This document shows, one piece after another, positions 43,273-54,730 of a stretch of 64,000 bases of DNA (its first letter is position 1; every line of letters starts with the position of its first letter). Made by a program: the position numbers and the translations under genes. The stretch is from Tuctoria greenei (lineage: Eukaryota; Streptophyta; Magnoliopsida; Poales; Poaceae): the NCBI GenBank assembly GCA_036927565.1, contig JAYESD010000003.1:81203311-81267310 (forward strand). Direction: 5' to 3'. The notes below the pieces were generated by a model, which searched no databases, was not told the DNA's origin, and saw only the letters and a program-made list of their open reading frames with translations.

Positions 43273-44639
43273 TTATGAAACAGAAAGCAAGTTGTATTTC
43301 AAATTTTTGACAAGTGCCACATCCTTCAAAGTGTAGTGATCATTTACTCTAACCGAACCCTTAGCAATTATAGGAGTTGAAGAATTATCGGCAAAAGTAA
43401 CATTCTCTACACGTGACACAAAAGAGAGGGAGGAGAACCAATCTTTGTTACCGGTCATGTGGCGTGAGCAACATGGATCCACAATCCACATATTCTCCTT
43501 CCTCAAGCGTGTAACCTCATCGTCTTCACTGCTGTGTTTTGCATCCTCCTGACTTGATTTTGATTTTGTTTTGCCCGCCATGAAGCATATGTTGGCCAGG
43601 TCAACATCATCTTCATCACTTTCAAAGTCTACATCACTTGAACTAAGTTCTTGAAGTGCGGTGATGAAGCTGTTGATCATCTTGCGTCCTATGGTACCTT
43701 TCTTCTTCTTATTGGAATTTCCAGAGGAGGTCCGGAGCTTGCTTTGTTTTTCTTCACGGGTGGTCGGACCTGAAAGGTTAGCGCATTCTGTACGAAAGTG
43801 TCCTGTTTTACCACATTCAAAACAGCGTTGAGGTCCGGAGCTTCCTCTCCTTCTAGTTCTCACATTTTGCAATGCTTTTGAGAATCTAGTAGAGATGAGT
43901 TCCAACTCCTCATCTGGAAATTCTTCGATCTGCTCCAGGGTTAGTGAGGACAACAAAGAAAGAGTATTGCAAGATGATGATTGTCCGGAGCTAGACATAT
44001 CACGTTGTGAGACAAATGCAATAGACTTGTTTGGGTTCTTAGGTGCTAGGATGTCAATTTCATGAGTTTTTAGTTTAGAATAGAGTACATCTAATGTAAG
44101 AGAACTCATGACAGTAGATTCACGAATAGATGTTACTTTCATTTCCCAAATTGACATGTCTAATGCACTAAGAAGTAGCCTAGCATTCTCAGCATCTGAA
44201 AAATTAACATTCATGCTACGCAAGTTGCTGAGAATTTTATTGAAACGAGCAAAGAGGTCATCAATAGACACACCGGGTTGCATCTCAAAATGCATATATT
44301 CCTTTTTGAACATATCTTGTTTACCTCCTTGATTGTGTTGGAGCCTTCATGATAATCACAGAGAGCTCTCCAAACATCGTATGCTGATCGGAGGTGCGCG
44401 ACACGATCAAAGTCGCTTTGAGTGAGTCCTTGGATGATCAAGTTTCGGGCTTTGTTGTTGTTGTCGACATCCCGTAGGTTTGTGGCTGTGACTTGATCAT
44501 TAGGTGGCACTTCATAAGGCTTATACACCTTCTCCCATATTGCAAAGCCTTGTGCCTGGATAAAAGCCTCCATGCGTGCCTTCCAAACCAGAAAATCAAT
44601 ACCAGCAAACACACAAGGTTTGGCGGAGTACTTCTCCAT
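43273..44639 (-). pseudogene. Co2 gag and protease
   Basis: ATG at 44639 (MEKYSAKPCVF) starts a UBN2-type gag (FLVWKARMEAFIQAQGFAIW). A one-base deletion near 44322 shifts the frame. The second segment (44313-43273) has the zinc knuckle CFECGKTGHFRTEC, and then runs directly from EDDEV to RLRKENMWIVD without the long linker of Co3. The protease motif reads DPCCSRHMTG, where DSG is expected. A TAA at about 43273 replaces a Gln codon before the pre-integrase domain. Confidence 0.88.
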
Positions 44640-44688
44640 GATGATTAGTCAAAAACACATGCAAATCACAAAGATTAGAGCACCGTGG

Positions 44689-44699
44689 CTCTGATACCA
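44689..44699 (-). other. Co2 primer binding site
   Basis: ctctgatacca on plus is TGGTATCAGAG on the element strand, two bases inside the 5' LTR. Confidence 0.9.
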
Positions 44700-44701
44700 A
44701 T

Positions 44702-46616
44702 TGTAGGATCGAAGAGCACGTGAAAATCTACCAGAGGGGGGGGGGGTGAATGGTAGATTTAAAAATCTTACGCATCGGAAACAACTAAACCCCAATCCCT
44801 TTGGTAGAAAAATGATCTGTTAAAGAAATCGTGTGTGAGACTAATCTAAACGTGTTTCACCATGACAAAAGTGATATATATAAGAGAGAATCAAGTCACT
44901 AAGACAACACAAAAAGAATCACTCAAATCTGTCGAGAAAAACTCAAGTTATGATCTAACGATCAAACAAAGGTCAATCTGACCTACCCGAGAAAAACAGT
45001 TTCTGGAATGCTGCAAAGAAACTCGTGTAGCTCAGAAACCACAAATCCAATGACTGTGAAATTTTGACAGATGATAAATAATCAAGTTGTGAAGACAACC
45101 CAAAAAGAATAACGTCAATTGGATCAGTAAAACTCGAGTTATGATAAAACCACCAACGAAAGGTAGTGCTGTCCAGAAACTCGACGAGTAAAACTTGTCT
45201 GGAACAAGTCGGACGAACAAGGCACAAAAGTTCCTTCAAACTACGAATTTTATTCAATAGAACACAAGAGTAACAGCCCCCAAAGTCGTCTATCACGAGA
45301 TTTGGCCTTCCCTTGCTTATAATAACCAGCCCTTAGGCCATCCCCATCTCAACCAGGACTCCAATCCTAATCCGATCATAATCGGAACTTTCCATAACTG
45401 CTTAGGACTCTTCTATACGCAGATAGAAGCAATCCTAAGACTTCCAAACACCTTAGGAACGTATCCCACATTCCTAAACAACTCAACTTCGTGACACACA
45501 CGAAATCCTAACATAACCAACTCGATACTTTCCATACCGAGCCATAACCGACTCAGCTAGCAGCCTAAGTCTTAAACCGATACGAACCGATCCTTCCGAT
45601 CAGATATTTCCTTCCTTATCCCATCTTCGGAACCATGTTGCCACGTCATGCACCGCATGCATACGTGCGAACACCTTCCTTCGACGTTCAGTAACCTTCA
45701 TATGCACTACCCTTGATTCAATCATCGTGCGCGACCTCCTGATCAGCTCAACCACAGTTCCTCCCGAACTTGGTTGTTGGAACCTCATCTCCTCCTGAGA
45801 CTAGTCCAATAGATCCTGTCACCAGCCATGACTTGAACTCAAGCAACACCTGCACATGAATAAACAACCAATACATACGAGCCCAAGTCCTCGACTTGAC
45901 TCAAGTTAGTTTCGAACACAACACCTTACGTGAGCACCTCACATAAGCATGTTGCAAAACCACAGTAACACAATATCATCCATATCAACCAAAACGCACA
46001 AAAAACATAGCAAATGAATACTAAGCAATCTTTCCAACAATGTAAAGCAAGTACAAAACATTGCAAATGAAAAGCAGAAGCATTGCGGTCAAGTTCCGGA
46101 CCTTGCCAGAGCAACCCGGAGCTTGAGCCGGAGCTAACAAAAGCTAGTAAAACCTAGCGCTGGAGCTTACCAAAACTAGTACAACCAAGCTCCCGCCGGA
46201 GCTTACAAAACTAGTAGATCCTAGCACCGGAGCTTACCAAAAACTAGTCAAAACTAGTCAACCCAAAACCGGAGCTAGACAAAGTATGTCCGAGCTTAGC
46301 AAAAGCATGCCGGAGCTATCAAATATATGCCGGAGCTATCAAAGACATGTCGGAGCTAATAAAGACATGCCGGAGCTAAAGATAAAACTCACCGGAGCTA
46401 ACCAAAGCTAGTCGGATCTTACGAAGAAGCCGGACCTAGCATCTAACGTAGCCAGAGCTACCCAAAACAAGTCGGACCTATGGTCGGACCTTGCTATAGC
46501 ATGGAGCTAGAGTCGGACCTTGACAAAAAGGTGTTTTGGTGATATTTAAAACTTTTATCATCAAAGCCAAGTGTATTCACTACAAGCCAATGTATTCAGC
46601 ACACATAGGTCTTACA
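44702..46616 (-). repeat. Co2 5' LTR
   Basis: 1915 bp, nearly identical to the 3' LTR. Differences include a longer G run near its start (gaggggggggggg) and an extra base in the TATA region (ttataataacc near 45318 against ttatataacc), which may weaken the promoter that would drive this copy. Confidence 0.93.
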
Positions 46617-47496
46617 GTCTGAATGCCGCCAAGCCAATCTAGGGCTCGAGTGTGCTATCGACTTAGCCTGGTCGTGCACCCTAAGTATGCCACTCTGCCT
46701 ACACCCCAGCTGGCCAAAGTAAGACGACTCCAGAAACGATCGGACCTGAAGGAAACAAGGCAGTGCACTTGATTGTATTTAGAATTGTGTTTGACCTAAA
46801 ACTTTCTCAGGAATAGTAAGTCACAGTTGAGTTATAGATAGGAAATGGATTCTACTATTTTTCTTGGCTTCAGTGTGCAGGAAAAATAAAGGTTCTATGA
46901 TGATGGTGGATAAAGCCGGAGCTACCAAAGCTCCGACACCCCCCAAGATGGTCTGCTGTCGATGTTCCAAACATTGATAGTAGACATTGCCGGAGCTACA
47001 AAGTTCTAGCAGATCCAGGAGGCCAGCCGTCTACGTGAACAAAAGATGGGTGAAATACTCTACAGTATGGTCTGCTGTTGACACACCGCGTGTTGACAGA
47101 GGTCACTGCCGGAGCTACCAAGCTCCGACTCCCCAGAGGACTAACCGTCGATGCTCTACGCATTGATGAAGACTGCTACCGGAGCTACTAAGCTCCGACG
47201 ATGGTCAATGCCGGAGCTGCTAAGCTCCAACAACCTCATGGGGCCTTCATTGTCGAAGACTTCAGACCTACGTTCTACAAGTTCGGAGCACGCAAGTCTA
47301 CAACAATCGTTACATTCTCTTGGTACATGTTCACAATCAAATTATGTATATTTACCAGGGGGCCAAGTGAGAGAAAGGTGTTGAAGACAAAAAATGAAAT
47401 TCATAAAAATTTGGATTTCATTCATGTAGAGACAAGAGATTACAAAATTGGAGAAAAAGAAGAGAGAATACAAGTGGGAGCTACAAAGAGATGGTC
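46617..47496. other. Gy3 spacer, right part, with hairpin repeats
   Basis: Begins with gtctg, the right Co2 target duplication. Five short inverted repeats with a ccggagct arm and an agctccg arm occur at 46915-46937, 46989-47010, 47108-47129, 47178-47199 and 47210-47231; three or four have perfect 7-bp stems. The part at 46650-46720 matches the Gy1 spacer in reverse complement. Located where gag-pol and the antisense ORF converge. Confidence 0.7.
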
Positions 47497-50400
47497 CTAG
47501 ACCCTATGGAAGAATGAGGTGACCTTCTGGACAACCTCCGATACGCTGGCTTGGGCAACTTCTCCCTCTCCATCGATGGGGCCTTCAAGCACCGTATCCA
47601 CGGGGAATTGAGGGTCCTGGCTTGTATAGCACATCAACACGAATTCTGCGACGTTCTTCGCCAGGAATTGTCCCTCGGTTTCCAGCTGGTCCATGATGAC
47701 ATCGCCCATCTTGGTGAGCTTGTTGCCTGTCGAACTCAACGCTTGCAACGCCTGGTCCAGCTCCGACTCCGGATCATCCGAACGCATGGGACTAAAACCC
47801 ATTGGCGTCAGCACGTCATTGGCTTTGCCCAGGAAGTACCAAACCTGTTGGGACTCCGCAGACCTTGTGCCTTGCATTCTCCCAAGTAAGACGCTCTACC
47901 TCTTTGGCATTCTGCTGAATGTTTTCAGCAACCTGCCTTTCGAGTTTGCTGAGCTCTTCCTCCCGGAGATGGATCTTGTTCTAGCGATTAACCAGGTCCT
48001 TCTCTCGGCCCCGCATCTTCTTCTCCCTAGCAGCAACATCATTCTCCCTCATGTGGAGGTCCTGCCCTCGCTGCCACGCCTTCTTCTTCTCTTTCTCGCA
48101 GCGCTCATCCAACTTCTTGGTGCGCTCCGCGAGACTCTTGTCACCCAGAGTTAGGCTCTGAGTAAGATCTTCCTCCCTCTTCACGAGGTCATCCCGTAGC
48201 TCCACGAGTTTTTGCTATTCATCTTCGAGCTTTTTCTCCCGCTCCTCAAGGGCCTGCCGGCGCTTGACGAGGCTGTTGTGGATAGCGCTGAGCTTCTCCC
48301 CGCGATCATTCGCTGCGTTATTGGCAGCTATGGCCTGTTTGTGGATGGCCCGGGACTGGTTGTCGAGGGATCGCACCATGCTTTCCCTCTCGTCCAGCAG
48401 CTTACCCCAGTGCTCCAACCGGACCTTCTCCTTCTTCACCCACTCCTTATCGTCAGCCAGTCTTGACTGCGCCAGCTTGGTCTCGAATTGGAGCCGGTTG
48501 TGCCACCTCCTAAGAGTTTGGCGCTCCTCCTCGAGGGCCTTGCTGTCATGGTAGAAAGCTAGCTAGACCTGACGAAGATTGGAGCAGACGTTGTCAATAG
48601 ACAACGACATGGGGATTGGGTCCGGACCTGCCGAGGTCCTCTCTGCTGGCTCCAGCGGGTTCTCCGTGACAAAAATCAGGTCCCACCTACAAGAGCGGTC
48701 CCCTAAGCTTCCAAGGCACTAGGGCCGTCCTCCGGGATAGCCTCGGCTGCCGCCTAGGAAGGTCCTGCTACAGAAGTTCCAACCCCCGGAGTTGGCTCCA
48801 AAGGTCCTGCCACCAGGTCATCAACAATTGGCCCCTCAGGCGGGGGACCGACAGCTTCATCTTGACACCCTAGCTCAGGCACGGGCGCCTCCGGGACCAC
48901 TGCCTCCGGAGCAGGCATTGAAGATTCTGCTGGCGCTTCGACCGTTAGTGGCTCGAGCGCTGGTAGCTCTGCAACAACCGGCTCAGGCACCAAAACTTCT
49001 TCAACGACCGGCTCGAGCACCGGAACTTCATCAGCCACCAGCTCTACTGCCGGGACTTCATCAACCACCAGCTCTGCTACTGGGGCTTCAACGACATCCG
49101 GCTCTAGGACTGGAATCATAGCTACCTCCGGCTCTGAGGCTGGAGCGTCTATCATTTCAGCATACAAACCTGGAGCTTCAACCTCCGAGGCAGCTGCCGC
49201 TGGTACACCTTCATTCTCGTGGTCCGGTGCTACCACAGGAGCTTCTGGGGATGATTTGAGGTGCAGGACCAGACAGCCGGTGCTGGAGCTACCCAAACCT
49301 CAGCCACCTCTTGGGGCGGCGCTGGAATTGGAGTTGGGGCTTCCGTCTCCACAGCATCAGTTGCTGTCATGGGAGCAAGAGCTTCAGTCCTTCTCTTGGG
49401 GACACTGCAGATGAAGGACGAAGAAACTCAAGATGCAGTTACAACCAAAAAACAACCAACTGAGGTAAAAAACAAAATTTACCTCGGAAGGCTTCTACTC
49501 CAGCTAGTGGGGAACCTCTTCTCTGGACGCTCAGCACCGGACCTTGTCACCCCTGGCGTGCCAGCTCCGGAAGATTCCCTGGAGCTCGCTGCTGCTACCG
49601 GCGTCACTTTGGCTGAGGCCCCCCTCGACCGGGAAGGACCTCCGGACCCAGAGCCCTCAGCTGATACTGGAGCCGTATGGCTGGAGCTAGCAACCCGGGG
49701 AGATGCCGATGCTAGAGTGGTTGCCGCCGTTGAAGACCTTCCCCTCCAGGAAGAAGGAGCCATCATGGAAGAAGCAGGTCTGGCGGACCTACCGTGAGCA
49801 TGTTTCAACTTCCTCTTGCGGCTCAAGGGCTCGGACAACTCCTTGCCCTTGCCTACGACTTTGGTTCTTGTCTTTGGGGTGGGAGCAGAGTCGCCTTCAA
49901 AAGCTCCGGGAATTGCCACTTCGGAGGTTGATCGCCTCTCCACTAGGCCCAAGTCATCCAACAGCGGCATCTTCCTCCGGAGCTCTCTGCACTCCTCTGG
50001 AATCATATTCAGTGGCAGGAAGGCCGCCGGTGGAGACACATCACCAGGACTGATGTTCCCAGCTGGAACTTCTTGAGTTGGGTCTTCAAGGCTTCACCGG
50101 ACAAGTTGGTGTCCAAGCCGACTTCAATGCGGTTGGTATCCATCTCACTGTTGAAGGCCCAGGCAGGCCGGCTCCTAGCCCTCAGCGGGGCCCACCTGTT
50201 CGTCAAAAAGTTGCCGAAGACCATCTGCGGGGTCACCCCACCTTCAACACATTCCAGGATTCTATCCAGGATGGGCCTGTACTCCCTTGACAGCGCCGGG
50301 ACATCACTCCAAGTGTCGGTGTCGACGTGAGGAAGGCCTTCAGGCAACTCCAGCCTCTCGTGTCCTTCGACGGTGATGACCACCCAGTCTTTCTTCCAGT

Positions 50401-50853
50401 CGTCCCACTTTCCAGAAGGGAAGGACCTCAAATACTTGAAGGGAGAGTTTTTTTGCTTCACGAAGTAGTAGAAGCCGATGAACTCATCACTCTTCCCGGT
50501 CAGGTGGATAGTGAAGAAGGTCCAGAACAACTCCACGCAAGGGGGTACGCCCACCCACATCTCACAAAAGTGGACAAAAGTTGCCACCAGCAAGATTGAG
50601 TGGGGGCCTAGATGGTGGAGCTGCAGACCATAGAAATCTAGCAACATCAGAAAGAAGGTGGAGAAAGGCGAGACCAAACCCGCCATGGCGTATCCAAAGA
50701 AGTACACCATATCTCCGGCTCACTTCTTCTCGAAGGAAGCTCGCCGCAGCGAATGTCATTGTCGAAGGAGTCACTGGACCATCCCATGTAGGTTTGTTTC
50801 CTGGACAACTCCTTCTTGCTCCCAATGCGGCTCGTGGGGAGTCCCAACTTCAT
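47497..50853 (-). pseudogene. Gy3 antisense ORF with intron
   Basis: Opposite to gag-pol. ATG at 50851-50853 (MKLGLPTSRIGSK). A frameshift near 50712 leads into the 'putative gypsy type transposon' domain (MVYFFGYAMAGLVSPF and LHHLGPHSILL), open to 50009. A further frame change leads to the basic segment ending at the intron (49405-49482). Exon 2 is Pro/Glu/Val/Ala-rich with repeated PEPVVxE units (48754-49296), then a Lys/Glu/Arg coiled coil (48439-47981, broken) and the C-terminal block (VWYFLGKANDVLTPMGFSP) ending at 47497. Homologous along its whole length to the Gy4 and Gy1 copies. Function unknown. Confidence 0.78.
49405..49482 (-). other. Intron in Gy3 antisense ORF
   Basis: On the minus strand: donor CTTCCGAG|GTAAATTTTG and acceptor TTCATCTGCAG|TGTCC, 78 bp (multiple of three). 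The unspliced frame stops at once (TAA). Exon 1 ends after two bases of a codon, as in Gy4, and splicing gives an open reading into VPKRRTEALAPM. Confidence 0.75.
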
Positions 50854-51370
50854 CGCGGCACAGTGTGGCAAGAGAGGAAGAGCAAGCGAAAGTTTGGAGG
50901 ATTTGAGCACAAGATCGAATGAAAGCGTAAATAATCCCCAAACGGTGTGCGCTTTCCTTCTTAAGTAAGCCGCCGCAACACTTGGATGGAAACTGCGGAG
51001 GACCCGACGATACAATTCAAAAACTTCACCCTGCCAACGACAAGGGGGTCCGGGGCCACCCCGATGATCAAGTCGAGGTTCTTACCCTAGGCGAATGGTT
51101 GTCATCATGAAAGGTGGGAAGCCCGAGGGCGGTGGCCTGACAGAGCGTGCGGAACCGATATGATTTTTGTATCGAGAACCGACGACCTTCAATTGTGTGA
51201 GATCCGCATGCCCAGATCTCACCTGTTGCATCCTGGATATGCCACACGGCGTTGGTTTAACTGCAAACTACAACCAACGGCACACCCGAAGACCCTTGAA
51301 GACGCGGCTCAAAAACCGAAGGATGGACCCACCTCCGGCAGAACGACTTCATCCAAAAGGTATCTCCTAG
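50854..51370. other. Leader of Gy3 antisense ORF
   Basis: Non-coding region between antisense ORF start and polypurine tract. The stretch 51070-51185 (cccgagggcggtggcctgac, then gaaccgat) aligns in reverse complement with the Gy2 remnant at 16950-17040. Confidence 0.6.
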
Positions 51371-51390
51371 AGGTGGGCCCAGGGGGCCAC
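51371..51390 (+). promoter_or_regulatory. Gy3 polypurine tract
   Basis: aggtgggcccagggggccac immediately before the 3' LTR, the element's plus-strand primer site. Confidence 0.8.
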
Positions 51391-52194
51391 TGTCGGTACC
51401 CTGCGTACCGTATACCCCTTAGGACTACAAAAAGACCGAAGGAACTTCACCTGTTTGAGTTGAAGACCTGCGAAGGCCCCACGTGTCATACGGGACTGGA
51501 CCCGCCTCCCATCTATGGTTAGTCCTGGTGCTGCCACGTGTATACTGCAACCGGACCTACATCCCACACATGGGATAGCTCCGGGCTAAACACTTGTGCG
51601 GCACCCCCAGACCTAACCCCCGACAGAGGGAAGCTCCGGTTCTGACACGTGTACATCTACACCAGACCTACCTGTCCCAAGACGGATAGCTCCGATGCTG
51701 CCACGTGTTTAAATGCCAGACCTTCAGCCTTAACAATCAGACTGGTGGACCCCCAACCGATTAAGTGTCATTAATACCATATTAATGACACACGATTGGA
51801 AGGCCCTTAATATCGGTAACGACATTGTCAAGCCCGTTACCATGCTATTAAGGGTAATTAATCTCATTAATTGTGTATTAAGCATCAGTAACCGCCAGGG
51901 CCACATGTCGGGCCAGGCAAATGGTGTAATGACTGGTCCTTGTATTATAAAAGGACTGGTCAACGATACACAAGGGACGGCTCTTTGAAACCCTCCCTTA
52001 CACAGCTTTGATACCCAATACAACAACTACACACCCTGTGGAGTAGGGTATTATGCTCAGGCGGCCCGAACCACATAAATCCTTGTGTCCATTTGACATC
52101 ATCTTTTGAATCTTTGCGAGCCTAATACCGAACTACAAACTCCGCTGGCTACCAATGGTAGTACCGGGAGAACTGCTAGATCAACACTCCGACA
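51391..52194 (+). repeat. Gy3 3' LTR
   Basis: 804 bp, TGTCGGTACC to CTCCGACA. TATA box at 51946-51952. A 39-bp gap relative to the 5' copy lies after cccccaac (about 51758). Confidence 0.92.
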
Positions 52195-52215
52195 ATCATT
52201 TATGGGGTAATCTTT
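52195..52215 (-). other. Gy2 remnant between Gy3 and Co3
   Basis: Starts with atcat, the right target duplication of Gy3. About twenty bases later the sequence becomes recognisable Co3 LTR, so this marks a deletion junction. Confidence 0.5.
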
Positions 52216-53567
52216 TGAAATGAAATATTGATTAGTATTCATTTGCTCAGTATTCATTTTCTATGTTTTTGGTGTGTTTTGGTTGATATGGCTGATATCG
52301 TTTTACTGTGGTTTTTGCAACATGCTTATGTGAGGTGCTTACATAAGGTGTTGTGTTCAGAACTAATTTGAGTCAAGTCGCGGACTTGGGCTAGTACGGA
52401 TTGGTTGTTTATTCATGTGTAGGTGTTGCTTGAGTTCAAGACATGGCTGGTGACGGGATCCATTGAACTAGTCTTAGGGAAAGATGAGGTTCAACAACCA
52501 AGTTTGGGAGGAATTGTGGTTGAGTTGATCGGGAGGTTGCGCAACATGTTTCAATCAAGAACAATGCATATGAACGTATCGTGGACGTCGTTGGAAGATG
52601 TTTGCACATATGCAATGAGTGCATGGACGTGGCTACATGGTTTCGAGGTGTGATGAAGAGATGTGGACGTAAAGAATTGGTCGGAAAGGTCCAACCGACT
52701 AGGTTATGGACTCAGGCTGCGGCTGAGTCGGGTTTCACTGAAATATGGAAAGATTTGAGCTGGTTATATTAGGATTTCTTGTGGTTCACCAAATTGGGTT
52801 GCTTTAGGAATGAGGGATACCTTCCTAATGTGTTTGGAAGTTTTAAGATTGCTTCTATCTGCGTATAGAAGAGTCTTGAGCGGTTCTAGTAAGTTTCAAT
52901 TCGTGAATTGAGTAGGATTAGAGTCCTAGTTAGGTTTGGGTTGGCCTAAGGGCTGGTTATATAAGCAAGGCGGGCTAGATCTCATGGTGAACGAGTTTTG
53001 GGGATGCTCCTCTTTAGTTCTATTGAATAAAGATCGTAGTTTAAAGGAACTTTTGTGCCTTGTTCGTCTGACTTGTTCCAGACAAGTTTTTCTCGTCGTG
53101 TTTTCTGTACAGCACTACCTTTCTTTGGTGGTTTTATCATAACTCGAGTTTGACAGATTCAATTGACGTGATTCTTTTTGGATTGTCTTCAAAAATTGAT
53201 TATATATTATCTATCAAAATTGCACGGTCATTGAATTTGTTGTTTTTGATCTACACGAGTTTCTTTGCAGTATTGCAGATCTGTTTCTTACTCGGTAGAA
53301 CAGATTGACCTTTGTTTGATCTTTCGATCGTAACTTTAGTTTCTCTCAACGGATTTGAGTGATTTTTGTTGTGTCACATTCATGAATTGATTCTCTCTTA
53401 TATTTATCACTTTTTCCATTGTGAAACACGTTTAGATTAGTCTCACACATGATTTCTTTAATAGATTGTTTTTCTGCCGAGGGGTTTTCATTGCTTCTGC
53501 CCAAAAAGTATTAAATCTACCATTCACCCCCCCTATGTTAGCTTTTCACGTGCTCTTCGATCCTAAA
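52216..53567 (+). repeat. Co3 5' LTR, 5'-truncated
   Basis: Homologous to the last 1.37 kb of the 3' LTR. TATA box tatataa at 52958-52964. The LTR end reads cctaaa where the family has cctaca. The ccggagct-rich part of U3 is missing. Confidence 0.85.
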
Positions 53568-53569
53568 AT

Positions 53570-53580
53570 TGGTATCAGAG
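53570..53580 (+). other. Co3 primer binding site
   Basis: TGGTATCAGAG, three bases downstream of the LTR end, typical of plant copia elements. Confidence 0.9.
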
Positions 53581-53629
53581 CCAAGGTGCTCAAATCTTTG
53601 TGATTTGCACGTGTTTTTGACTAATCATC

Positions 53630-54730
53630 ATGAAGAAATACTCTGCCAAACCTTGTGTGTTTAGTGGTATTGATTTTCAGGTTTGGAAGGCACGTATGGA
53701 AGCTTTCATCCAGGCACAAGGCTTCGCAATATGGGAGAAGGTATACAAGCCTTGCAAAGTGTTGTCAAACGGTCAAGTTATAGCTACAAATCTGAGAGAT
53801 GTCGACGACACTAACAAGGCTCGGAACTTGATCATAGAAGGATTAACTCAAAGCGACTTTGACCGTGTTCCACACATCCGATCTGCATACGATGTGTGGA
53901 AAGCACTTTGTGACTACCACGAAGGATCCAACATGATCAAGGAGGTAAGGCAAGACATGTTAAAGAAAGAATACATGCGCTTCGAGATGCAACCCAGTGA
54001 GTCCACTGATGGTCTCTATGCTCGCTTTAATAAAATTCTCAACAACTTGAGCGTCACTGTTAATTTTTCATATGCTGAAAATGCTAGGCAATTACTAAGT
54101 ACATTAGACATGTCAATTCGGGAGATGAAGGTTACATCTATTCGTGAATCCACTATCATGAGTACACTTACTTTAAATGTACTATATTGTAAATTGAAAA
54201 CTCATGAAATTGACATAATCTCACATAAGAACCCAAACAAGTATCTTGCATTTGTTTCTCAACATGATATGCCTAGCTCCGGACAATCTTCATCCTGTGG
54301 TACACTTGCTAACTCTTGAACAGATTGAAGAGTTTCCAGAGAAGGAGCTAGTACTTCTCTCTGCTAGGTTCTCAAAAGCATTGCAAAATGTGAGAACTAG
54401 AAGGAGAGGAAGCTCCGACCTCAACAATGTTTCGAATGTGGTAAGATAGGACATTTTCGTTCAGATTGCCCTAATCTTTCAGGTCCTACTTCCCGGGATG
54501 AAAAGCAAACAAGGATGAAGCACTCCTCTGCAAAAGATACGAAGAAAAAGAAAGGTTTTCCAGGACGTCAATTGGTGAGCAGTTTTATCTCCGCACTTCA
54601 AGAACTTGGCTCAAGCGATGTGGACATTGGAAGTGATGAAAATGAAGATGATTTGGCAAACTTGTGCTTCATGGCGAGCAAGTCAAGATCAAGTATGGAG
54701 GAGGTTGAACACAACAGCGACAATGAAGAG
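53630..54730 (+). pseudogene. Co3 gag
   Basis: ATG at 53630 (MKKYSAKPCVFSGIDF). A UBN2-type domain runs to a stop at 54317-54319. Frame changes near 54290 and 54415 follow. The zinc knuckle CFECGKIGHFRSDC lies at about 54425-54466 in a third frame. Then a Lys-rich and acidic stretch (54515-54730) aligns with the Co2 gag end. Confidence 0.85.

Larger units (their letters stand above)
37454..46616 (-). mobile_element. Co2: full-length Sirevirus-like copia element
   Basis: LTRs 37454-39362 and 44702-46616, perfect target duplication gtctg (37449-37453 and 46617-46621). Primer site, gag, protease, integrase, RT, RNase H and polypurine tract are in order on the minus strand. The LTR pair is nearly identical by eye, making it one of the youngest insertions. 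Two premature stops and one frameshift block expression. Relative to Co3 of the same family it lacks about 1.16 kb between gag and protease. Confidence 0.95.
17093..52194 (+). mobile_element. Gy3: Tat-like gypsy element split by Gy4 and Co2
   Basis: LTRs 17093-17935 and 51391-52194, perfect 5-bp target duplication atcat (17088-17092 and 52195-52199), primer site, gag, protease, RT, RNase H, integrase, spacer, antisense ORF and polypurine tract in the expected order. Removing Gy4 (18935-31975) and Co2 (37454-46616) leaves about 12.9 kb. Coding regions carry many stops and altered catalytic residues, so it cannot move on its own. Confidence 0.93.
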
